This document shows positions 41,767-48,356 of a DNA stretch of 64,000 nucleotides, one piece after another. A program made the translations under genes and the position numbers. The stretch spans positions 248,001 to 312,000 of the forward strand of contig JACKCB010000002.1 in NCBI GenBank assembly GCA_020634235.1, given 5' to 3'. Within the stretch, counting starts at the first letter, position 1. Every line of letters begins with the position of its first letter. The DNA comes from Ardenticatenaceae bacterium. GTDB taxonomy: Bacteria > Chloroflexota > Anaerolineae > Promineifilales > Promineifilaceae. The notes under the pieces are model-generated. The model ran no database searches and was not told the origin of the DNA. It saw nothing but the letters and a program-made list of their open reading frames with translations.

Positions 41767-42456
41767 ATGGAAGAATGGATTCAGCTTACGGACGATGACA
41801 TTGCCCGCGCAACCAGCTTGCAGCGGGTGCGACCGCCGGTGCCGGAAATGATCACGGTCACGCTGGATGATATCCAGGCGGAAAATGCCCCCCCGGCCGG
41901 GGCCATTGTAACCTCCCCGGCCGGAGACGGTACCATTCTGACCATTACCCTGGAAGATACCCGGCCGGTGACCACACCCATTCATCCCACGGCCGACATT
42001 GCCCGGCTAGAGGCGTTGATGTTCCAACTCATTAACGACACTCGCCAGAACCACCTGGCCCGCCTCACCGGCACCGCCTGGCTGGTACGCCACGAAAGAC
42101 TGATGTACATCGCCCGGCAGCATTCCACCGACATGCTGCGCCGCCAATACGTGGACCACATCACCCCCGAAGGGTTGACCACCGCGCAGCGCATCCAGCG
42201 CCAGCACATCAGCTATATGGCCTGCGGCGAAAACATCGGCGTGGTCTACGGCGAAACGGCCCACAGCGAGCAGGCCATCTACGACATCCACGAGGCGTTC
42301 ATGAACCAGCCGCGCAGCCTGACCAACCACCGGGCCAACCTGCTAAACCCCATCTGGACCCACGCCGGCATCGGCATCGCGGTCAATCCGGATGGTGCCC
42401 TGGTGGCCACGCAGCTTTTCATCTCCGCCCCCGGCCGGAAGCTGGCCGGCAAATAG
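41767..42456 (+). CDS. CAP/SCP-domain protein with N-terminal motif repeats
   Basis: This is a 229-residue protein. Residues about 78-225 match the CAP (PR-1/SCP) fold: HSTDMLRRQYVDHITPEG, the AcGENIG segment (residues about 155-160) and the RANLLNPIWTHAGIGIA helix-strand. CAP proteins are usually secreted, but none of the exported-protein features is present here. The first 70 residues contain three similar short motifs, IQLTDDDI (5-12), ITVTLDDI (29-36) and LTITLEDT (58-65). The same motif type recurs in the E1, RING and transthyretin-like neighbours. Confidence 0.78.
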   Translation: MEEWIQLTDDDIARATSLQRVRPPVPEMITVTLDDIQAENAPPAGAIVTSPAGDGTILTITLEDTRPVTTPIHPTADIARLEALMFQLINDTRQNHLARLTGTAWLVRHERLMYIARQHSTDMLRRQYVDHITPEGLTTAQRIQRQHISYMACGENIGVVYGETAHSEQAIYDIHEAFMNQPRSLTNHRANLLNPIWTHAGIGIAVNPDGALVATQLFISAPGRKLAGK

Positions 42457-42557
42457 GCACCCCCAGCAAACCATCCCATCCGCCAAACAGCCGGGCGTTC
42501 ATAAACCGACAGGCCAACACACTGACAAACTGACACGCTGAGACATTGATTACAACC

Positions 42558-43742
42558 ATGACCGATACCATTGTCATTACCGATCCCGATACTGACCGTT
42601 ATCATACGTTTGGCTACATAAGCTGGTGGCAGCAAGAAGTTGTGCGCAACGCCACCGTCCTGGTGGTCGGCGCCGGTGCGCTGGGCAACGAGGTGCTCAA
42701 GAATCTGGCCCTGATGGGCATTGGCAACATCCTCATCGCCGATTTCGACACCATCGAAGATGCCAACCTCAGCCGCTCTGTCCTCTTCCGCGAGAGTGAC
42801 CGGGGGCGGCGCAAGGTGGATGCCGCCGCGGCCGGGGTGCGCGCCCTGAACAAGGATGTGAAGGTCAAAGCCTGGCACGGCGACATCAATTACGAGATGG
42901 GGCTGGGCGTCTTCCGGCACGTAGATGCCATCATCGGCTGCCTGGATAACCGCGAGGCGCGCCTGTCGATCAACCGCTTTTGCTGGGCGGTGGACAAGCC
43001 GTGGGTGGATGGGGCCATTCAGGAGTTGATGGGCATTGTGCGCGTGTTTTGGCCCGGCCGGGGTGCCTGCTACGAATGCACCCTCACCGACCTGGATTAC
43101 CAACTCATCAACCTGCGCTACTCCTGCCCCCTGCTGGCCCGGCAGAACCTGCTGCAAGGCAAAGTGCCCACCACCCCCACCAGCGCCTCCATCGTTGCCG
43201 CCTTCCAAACCCAGGAAGCGTTGAAGCTCATTCATGGCCTGGAGGTACAACCAGGCAAAGCATTGATGATCAACGGCCTGACCAACGACGTCTATACGAC
43301 CGAGTACCCGGTGAAAGAGTTTTGCATGAGCCACGCCACCATGTCGCCCATTGTGGCTCTGCCGCAGGCCACCGCGGCCGGGACCACGGTGGGTGAACTA
43401 CTGGCCATCGCCCGGCAGCAGCTCAATGACGACGAAGCGGTGCTGGAATTTGACAGCGAACTGGTGGTGGCCATGCATTGCCCCGACTGCGAGGGCCAGG
43501 AAGCGATCTTCCGGCGTATGGCTCGCCTGTATGACGATGCCGCCACCTGCCCCAACTGCGGCGGCCGGCGCGAGATGGAACTGACCCACCGCATCACCGG
43601 CCGGGAAGCATGGCTGGACAAATCGTTGGCCAGCATCGACGTGCCCGCGCTAAGCATTATACGTGCCCGCACCGGCCGGGAACGTGCCTACCTGGAACTG
43701 ACCGGTGACAAGGAGAGCTTCCTACAATTTGAATCACGTTAG
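42558..43742 (+). CDS. E1-like ubiquitin-activating enzyme (ThiF/MoeB fold)
   Basis: This 394-residue enzyme should adenylate the C terminus of the modifier and form a thioester with it. The nucleotide loop is VVGAGALGNEVL (37-48), followed by DFDTIEDANLSRS with the conserved Asp and Arg. CYEC (171-174) and a later CPDC (308-311)/CPNC (331-334) provide zinc ligands. Cys190 (RYSCPLL), 16 residues after CYEC and followed by a PTTPTSAS loop, aligns with the active-site Cys region of Uba2. The C-terminal tail may be the E2-binding domain. An IVITDPD motif opens the protein. Start 42558 (ATG) is preferred to a TTG four codons earlier. Confidence 0.9.
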   Translation: MTDTIVITDPDTDRYHTFGYISWWQQEVVRNATVLVVGAGALGNEVLKNLALMGIGNILIADFDTIEDANLSRSVLFRESDRGRRKVDAAAAGVRALNKDVKVKAWHGDINYEMGLGVFRHVDAIIGCLDNREARLSINRFCWAVDKPWVDGAIQELMGIVRVFWPGRGACYECTLTDLDYQLINLRYSCPLLARQNLLQGKVPTTPTSASIVAAFQTQEALKLIHGLEVQPGKALMINGLTNDVYTTEYPVKEFCMSHATMSPIVALPQATAAGTTVGELLAIARQQLNDDEAVLEFDSELVVAMHCPDCEGQEAIFRRMARLYDDAATCPNCGGRREMELTHRITGREAWLDKSLASIDVPALSIIRARTGRERAYLELTGDKESFLQFESR

Positions 43743-43770
43743 AACTGAGCGTCCCCGGCCGGGTTCCGGC

Positions 43771-43815
43771 TAAAATATGCAACTAAACTCGTGAATACAC
43801 GTAAACTAAGTGTAT
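43771..43815 (+). promoter_or_regulatory. A+T-rich promoter region and small inverted repeat before the Ubl gene
   Basis: TAAAAT (43771-43776) is a plausible -10 element. Downstream, ATACAC (43795-43800) and GTGTAT (43810-43815) form a 6-bp inverted repeat with a 9-base spacer, in the predicted leader. The spacer is markedly A+T-richer than its surroundings, which suggests separate control of the Ubl-E2-JAMM group. No good -35 is visible. Confidence 0.4.
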
Positions 43816-43852
43816 CATTAAGCAAAGCAGACCTATGGAGGCTTATACAACA

Positions 43853-44119
43853 ATGGCAAGCACAAAAGTAATCATCTACGATCCCACCGGCTCCAAGAAA
43901 ACCCCTGTGGAACTCCCCGACGACGTTCCCATGCGCCGCCTGGTTCCCGCCCTGGTCACCAAGATGGGCCTTCCCACCACCCAGGGTGCCAACCCTATCA
44001 CCTACCGCCTGGACCATCGCTCCTCCGGCAAGCGCCTGGGCGACGAAGAATCCCTGCGCGATGCCGGGGTGAAGGAAGACGACATTCTCAGTCTCTTTCC
44101 GGAAGTCACCGCCGGTTAG
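43853..44119 (+). CDS. Ubiquitin-like modifier, free beta-grasp protein
   Basis: The 88-residue protein reads as one beta-grasp domain: a first strand VIIYDPTG, VPMRRLVPALVTKMGLP as the central helix, YRLDHRSSGKRLGDEESLRDAGVKEDDIL, which parallels the ubiquitin segment from strand 3 to strand 5. It resembles YukD-type ubiquitin-like proteins. It ends Ala-Gly at the stop codon, so the terminal Gly is exposed without processing; the usual Gly-Gly is not present. It lies directly between the E1 and E2 genes. The start at 43853 has GGAGG 11 bases upstream. Confidence 0.85.
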   Translation: MASTKVIIYDPTGSKKTPVELPDDVPMRRLVPALVTKMGLPTTQGANPITYRLDHRSSGKRLGDEESLRDAGVKEDDILSLFPEVTAG

Positions 44120-44147
44120 CGCAAACACCTTTTCAGCAGCCTGTCGT

Positions 44148-44208
44148 TTCAGCCGGTCAGTCTGTTGGCCAGCCGCCCGCCGGCTGCCAATCAGGCTGAC
44201 CGGCTGAA
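44148..44208. repeat. Long hairpin between the Ubl and E2 genes
   Basis: TTCAGCCGGTCAG (44148-44160) and CTGACCGGCTGAA (44196-44208) are perfect 13-bp inverted copies. Inside, CAGCCG and CGGCTG form a second stem. A further GACCGGCTC follows at 44221. No T-tract follows, so it is not a classic terminator. It might set the high Ubl-to-enzyme ratio by protecting the Ubl transcript's 3' end. Confidence 0.55.
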
Positions 44209-44244
44209 CGGCTAACAACCTGACCGGCTCAATGAGGCAACTTA

Positions 44245-44775
44245 ATGGACATTCGTGAAATCCGGTTGCGCAACGAGTATCGCCTGGTACGCGAACTGGT
44301 TGACCGCAGTGAACTGATCCACATCATGGCTACCGAAGGCGACCCGCCGGAGAAATACCTGATCCGCTTTACCTGCCGTGGTGTAGAGAAGCTCAACCCC
44401 TACGGGCAGCCCGTCTTTCGGGATCTGCACGAGGTCAGCGTATATCTGCATGCGGAATACCCGTTAAAGCAACCCCAATTGAAGTGGCAAACACCCATCT
44501 TTCACCCCAACATCCACATCACCGGTGCGGTGTGCATTGGCGCGTGGTGGGCGGCAAAGACGTTGGATGAGTTGCTGCTGACCCTGGGCGAGATGATCCA
44601 GTACAAGAATCTCGATCCCAGTGACCCCATGAATTCCAAAGCAGCGGCCTGGGCCAAGCGGAATCGCTCGATTTTCCCCATCGACCCCCGACCCCTCAAA
44701 GGCGAATCGGTCGCTGACAAGATTGTGATTCGGCTGGGTGAGGAATCGGATGACCTCGACATCAACATTCTCTAA
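44245..44775 (+). CDS. E2-like ubiquitin-conjugating enzyme (UBC fold)
   Basis: This 176-residue protein is strikingly like eukaryotic E2s. It has an N-terminal helix with LRNEYRLVREL, the strands VSVYLHAEYPLKQPQLKWQTP, the HPN tripeptide (residues 87-89), the catalytic Cys97 in TGAVCIG, the Trp-rich crossover and TLDELLLTLGEMI helix, and DPMNSKAAAWAKRN near the end, corresponding to the DPL...A..Y region of UBC. It accepts the Ubl from E1. The C terminus is acidic and ends LDINIL. A GAGG Shine-Dalgarno precedes ATG 44245; the JAMM gene overlaps its end by 26 bases. Confidence 0.93.
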   Translation: MDIREIRLRNEYRLVRELVDRSELIHIMATEGDPPEKYLIRFTCRGVEKLNPYGQPVFRDLHEVSVYLHAEYPLKQPQLKWQTPIFHPNIHITGAVCIGAWWAAKTLDELLLTLGEMIQYKNLDPSDPMNSKAAAWAKRNRSIFPIDPRPLKGESVADKIVIRLGEESDDLDINIL

Positions 44776-45985
44776 CCCGGCCGGGCCTGCCCCCGGCCGG
44801 GAAGCAGAGATACAGGTGAAAACCGGCCAGGCGGAACTAGACAGCCTGCCCGTGCGCCTGCCCCCCCTGGCTCAGGCGATCTGGCACGGCAGCGGCGACG
44901 CCGAAGCCCCGGCAGCCGGCCTGGCAATTCTGCTGCACCCAGACGCGCTGGCCCAGATTAACGACCACAGCGTTAGCAACCTGCTGGTGGAACTGGGGGG
45001 AATTCTGCTGGGCCACGCTTACCGCCACAACGACAAAACCTTCGTCGAAGTCAAGGCGGCCATCCCCGTGGTCACAGCCGATCACGGCCCGATTCATTTC
45101 ACCTTCACCGCCGACGCCTGGGCGCAAATACACCGCGACCGGGCCACCCACTACCCGGGGCTGGACATCGTCGGCTGGTTCCATACCCACCCCGACCTGG
45201 GCGTCTTCTATTCCGGGGATGATGTGGTGGTGCATTCGGTAGCCTTTGTGATGCCCTGGCACGTGGGCCTGGTCATTGACCCGGTACGCAAAACCGCGGC
45301 CTGGTTTGGCTGGCAGGCGGGCGAGATTGCGCCGGTCGACGGATTCTATGAACTCCCGGCCGGGACAGGCGAAAGCAGCCTGCCCTGGCGCATGGTACGC
45401 ACCGAAGTCTGGCTGGACAGTTACGAAGAACGATACGGCGGCGAAACCCGGCCGGGTGTCTACACCAGCCGCCGGCCCACCAGCGCCGCCCTGCCCCCCA
45501 TTAGCGGCTGGCTTGGCCTGTGGGCGGGCGGTTTTGCGCTGCTCCTCGTCCTGATCCTGTTTGCCGGCCAGGTCCGGCTGAGCAACCGCGCCCAGGCGCT
45601 GCACGCCGTGGCCAGCAACCTGGTGGGCGAACGGCTGGCCGCCGGCGCCGCCGCCGGCCTGGCCTACTGCCCCGACCCTAACCTCCTGATCCTGTCCCCG
45701 CTGGCCGGGCAAAACCTGACCACCGGCAGTGAAGTACAGGTGCTGGGCCAGGCAACGGCCCCCGGCTGGCAAACCTACCGGGTGGAAGCCCGGCCCATTG
45801 AACAGGAGACGAGTGTGCTGCTAAACACCTTCCGGCTGGACACCCCGGCCGGGGTGCTGGCAACCTGGGACACGACAACTTACCCGGCCGGGGTCTATGA
45901 GCTGCGCCTGACGGCCACAAACGGCCAGAACCTTCCCCTGCCCAACACCACCCCTTGCACCATCCAGGTGCAGTTAGTACCCTGA
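44750..45985 (+). CDS. Membrane-anchored JAMM (JAB/MPN+) metalloprotease
   Basis: This is a 411-residue protein. The JAMM domain (about 55-205) has the Glu of ELGGILLG (E81) and the full HxHx7SxxD motif in HTHPDLGVFYSGDD (H145, H147, S155, D158), so it should be an active zinc isopeptidase. A TM helix (about 254-278) is followed by an Ig-like strand domain (about 310-411; ILSPLAGQNLTTGSEVQVLG), predicted outside the membrane. It probably removes the Ubl from conjugates at the cytosolic face. The start at 44750 has GAGG and lies within the E2 gene. Confidence 0.9.
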   Translation: MTSTSTFSNPAGPAPGREAEIQVKTGQAELDSLPVRLPPLAQAIWHGSGDAEAPAAGLAILLHPDALAQINDHSVSNLLVELGGILLGHAYRHNDKTFVEVKAAIPVVTADHGPIHFTFTADAWAQIHRDRATHYPGLDIVGWFHTHPDLGVFYSGDDVVVHSVAFVMPWHVGLVIDPVRKTAAWFGWQAGEIAPVDGFYELPAGTGESSLPWRMVRTEVWLDSYEERYGGETRPGVYTSRRPTSAALPPISGWLGLWAGGFALLLVLILFAGQVRLSNRAQALHAVASNLVGERLAAGAAAGLAYCPDPNLLILSPLAGQNLTTGSEVQVLGQATAPGWQTYRVEARPIEQETSVLLNTFRLDTPAGVLATWDTTTYPAGVYELRLTATNGQNLPLPNTTPCTIQVQLVP

Positions 45986-46051
45986 CCCTGCGCCGGCCGC
46001 TCACCCGGTGGCGCGGGCCTGCCGGAGCAAACAACACAGGACAATCACCTC

Positions 46052-47137
46052 ATGCTTGAGATTAACCAACTCACTTACGCGGCAATCATCACCATCTCCA
46101 TTCCGGCCCAGGGCCGGGCGGTAACTGCCACCGTCACGCTGCTGCCCGAAGACCAGATCACCACCGCCACCGGCCGGGTAAAAGCTCTGCGTGACTGCAC
46201 CCTGGCCGACCTGCAAGCCTTTGCCGAGGCCCTGGAAGAGGAAGCGTGGGCTCCCTACGAGAGCCGCAAGCTGGGCGAGTTGGCCGAGGATGACGCCGCC
46301 CTGGTTAAGATTACACTGCTGGGTGAAAACGGCGAACAGCAGGCCGTGACTGACGAGTCGTGGCTCTCCCACGTGGTTGTTTTGGCCGAGGCCGCCCCGG
46401 CCGGGGAAGAGCCAGCCGAACCAGCCCCGCCCACCCCGGTCGAAGACGCCGCCCCGGCCGCCGAACCCATCGCCACAGAAACAACCGAGGCCGTCCCCAC
46501 GGAGGAAGCCCTCGCCGAGACTCCCGCGCCAGAAAGCGCGCCGGTTACAGAGACCGCCGAGGTTACTGCCCCGGCGCCGCCCCCCGTGCCCGAAGTAACG
46601 GCACCGCCCAAGATACGGATTGCCGGGCTGCGCCGCCCCCCTGGCCACACCACGCCATCTGCGGTTGACATTCTCATCAACGAAACCGCCTTCCGCGATG
46701 CCCAGGCGCACGCCCTCACCAGCCTGGACCGGGAAGTGGCCGGCGTGTTGGTAGGTCCCCGGCCGGAGAAGCAGCCCGATGGCCGCTACGTCGTCCACAT
46801 CACCGACATCATCATCGCTATGCATACCCGCATGCATGGGGCCAGTGTCACCTACACCCCAGAGAGCTGGCGCTATATCCACGACAAACTGGCCGAGCGC
46901 TATCCCGACGAAGAGGCGGTAATCGTCGGCTGGTACCATACCCACCCTGGTTTTGGCATCTTTCTTTCCGGCATGGACCTGTTCATTCACCAAAACTTCT
47001 TCACCCAGATCTGGCACACGGCGCTGGTTCTGGATCCGGTAGCCCGCAAGAGCGGCTTCTTTAGCTGGAACCGGCAAAAGACCCAGGTGGACCGTTATGA
47101 ATTCCCGTGGCCTCATTGGGCCGCCGGTTCATGGTAA
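46052..47137 (+). CDS. JAMM (JAB/MPN+) metalloprotease with N-terminal accessory domain
   Basis: This is a 361-residue protein. Residues 1-112 form an alpha-beta domain of unknown type (strands AAIITISIP and TATVTLLPE, helix LADLQAFAEALEEEAW). A Pro/Glu/Ala-rich disordered linker (about 115-190) follows. The JAMM domain (about 205-361) has the Glu in DREVAGVLVG and HTHPGFGIFLSGMD with H296, H298, S306 and D309. Unlike the upstream JAMM protein it has no TM helix. Two JAMM proteases suggest separate roles, for example in substrate deconjugation and E1/E2 or chain editing. Confidence 0.88.
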   Translation: MLEINQLTYAAIITISIPAQGRAVTATVTLLPEDQITTATGRVKALRDCTLADLQAFAEALEEEAWAPYESRKLGELAEDDAALVKITLLGENGEQQAVTDESWLSHVVVLAEAAPAGEEPAEPAPPTPVEDAAPAAEPIATETTEAVPTEEALAETPAPESAPVTETAEVTAPAPPPVPEVTAPPKIRIAGLRRPPGHTTPSAVDILINETAFRDAQAHALTSLDREVAGVLVGPRPEKQPDGRYVVHITDIIIAMHTRMHGASVTYTPESWRYIHDKLAERYPDEEAVIVGWYHTHPGFGIFLSGMDLFIHQNFFTQIWHTALVLDPVARKSGFFSWNRQKTQVDRYEFPWPHWAAGSW

Positions 47138-47179
47138 CCGACCGGTTCCTGGTAACCGGCCGGTTCCTGGTAACCGGGA
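47126..47179 (+). repeat. Three 18-bp tandem repeats across the end of the second JAMM gene
   Basis: GGTTCMTGGTAACCGRCC is repeated three times in direct order at 47126-47143, 47144-47161 and 47162-47179, with 1-3 substitutions. Each unit contains GGTAACC, itself a palindrome. The first unit supplies the final codons and stop of the gene. It may be a protein-binding site or a replication-slippage product. Confidence 0.75.
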
Positions 47180-47247
47180 GGCCGGCCCTGCTGAACGATG
47201 ACCCGCGGATGAGTGTCTGGCAAACAACACAAAGTTTTGCCGCAATA

Positions 47248-47256
47248 TGGTAAAAT
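47248..47256 (+). promoter_or_regulatory. Possible extended -10 promoter before the RING genes
   Basis: TGG-TAAAAT (47248-47256) resembles an extended -10 element in an A+T-rich stretch of the 216-base spacer. Transcription would start near 47263, about 90 bases before the RING gene start. No -35 of quality is visible. Confidence 0.35.
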
Positions 47257-47353
47257 GGGACTGCAATCAATCAGGATGAGCGCCCGGGAAAATTCTTTGC
47301 CACAGCCCGCGGCAATCGCCATAGCCGGGAACAGGTTCAGCGAGAACGGTGTC

Positions 47354-47821
47354 ATGAACGTAGAAGACGGTAGACCCATCACCATTACCCAGGATGATAT
47401 TGCCGAAGCCAACCGGCTGAGTTTGCATTGCCCCATCTGTGCCGGCGCCGTAGAGCAGCATGTCGATGGCGCCGCTGTGCGGCCGGTGGTTTGCACCAGT
47501 TGTGGCACCCTGTACCACCGGGCCTGCTGGGATCAGAACGGTGGCAAATGTGCTATTCTGGGCTGTGAGAGTCAGAGTTACCGCATCTATGGCATGCTGG
47601 ATTTGGGGCCAACGCTGAAGATTAGCCAGCGGGATATTCTGGCTGCGCCGCCGCCGCCCCTTCAACCCCGGCCGGTGGTCCCGCCCAACAATGGCCAGAC
47701 CAAAACATTGAAACGGAAGGAACAGCAGATGCACCAGGAAGTGCAGCGCCGCTTCTGGCTGCGCGACCTGTTCCAGAATCTGCTGCGAGCGATTCGCATA
47801 TGGCCATCCGACCCATCCTGA
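47354..47821 (+). CDS. RING-finger protein, candidate E3 ligase
   Basis: This is a 155-residue protein. Eight ligands are present in cross-brace order: C26xxC29, C47xxC50, H55xxC58 and C66x4C71, as in prokaryotic RING-type treble-clef domains. Flanking it are the motifs PITITQDDI (8-16) and LKISQRDI (88-95), and the C-terminal third is Pro-rich then basic-amphipathic (RFWLRDLFQNLLRAIRIW). RING domains bring E2-Ubl and substrate together. The ATG at 47354 is the first after the leader; a GTG start 47 codons earlier is possible but lacks support. It overlaps the next RING gene by 22 bases. Confidence 0.8.
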   Translation: MNVEDGRPITITQDDIAEANRLSLHCPICAGAVEQHVDGAAVRPVVCTSCGTLYHRACWDQNGGKCAILGCESQSYRIYGMLDLGPTLKISQRDILAAPPPPLQPRPVVPPNNGQTKTLKRKEQQMHQEVQRRFWLRDLFQNLLRAIRIWPSDPS

Positions 47822-48270
47822 TTGATCAGCACTCCCCGTTTGCGGAAGAAAGCTGTGCCCTTTGTAAAGCGCCGTTCCAGCCTGGGCAGGAGATTGTGGT
47901 TTGCCCGGAGGATGCCACACGCCACCACATCGACTGCTGGCAAGCCAACGGCAATAAGTGCACGGCCTATGGCTGCACCGGCCGGGGCGAGCTAATCCTC
48001 CGCCCGGTCCAAGAAGAAGTGGACGAGGTGATTGAGCCGGAAGCGGTTGTCGTTAGCGGCCGGCAGACCTACGGCCGGAGTCAGCGTGGGCAGCCACCCA
48101 TCGGCAGCACCACCTACACCCGGCCGGGGACGAAGGTGCGCGCCCTGCCCAGCCGCAGTTTTAGCTGTGCCCAGGCCTGTCTCTTCCTCTTCATCACCCT
48201 GGTCATTCTGCTTGGTGCGCTGAGCTGCTTCGGTCTGTACACCCTCACCCAGGCCATCATTACCGGCTAA
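47800..48270 (+). CDS. Membrane-anchored RING-like protein, candidate E3 ligase
   Basis: This is a 156-residue protein. Its RING-like domain aligns without gaps from C35 onward with that of its neighbour: C19xxC22, C35xxD38, H43xxC46, C54x4C59. The fourth ligand is Asp38 in place of Cys, which can still bind zinc, as known for Rbx1. After an Arg/Pro-rich linker a single TM helix (about 127-149) closes the protein. It pairs naturally with the membrane-bound JAMM protease. The tail-anchored topology suggests conjugation at the cytosolic membrane surface. Confidence 0.78.
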   Translation: MAIRPILIDQHSPFAEESCALCKAPFQPGQEIVVCPEDATRHHIDCWQANGNKCTAYGCTGRGELILRPVQEEVDEVIEPEAVVVSGRQTYGRSQRGQPPIGSTTYTRPGTKVRALPSRSFSCAQACLFLFITLVILLGALSCFGLYTLTQAIITG

Positions 48271-48356
48271 CATCCCCACCCCCCGCATCCATTCTCCGTT
48301 GGAAAGCCCCACAAACTGAGGTAAACTCCGGCCACCTACAAACCTGGAGAAACCTC

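Noticed and set aside
43853..44119. Ubl as a MoaD/ThiS sulfur carrier
   Set aside because: The adjacent UBC-fold E2, RING and JAMM genes and the YukD-like pattern favour a protein modifier; no molybdopterin or thiamine genes are nearby.
37321..48270. The cluster as a CBASS or BREX defence island
   Set aside because: No CD-NTase, cyclic-nucleotide effector, PglX methylase or BrxL-like gene is present, so a defence role remains only one possibility.
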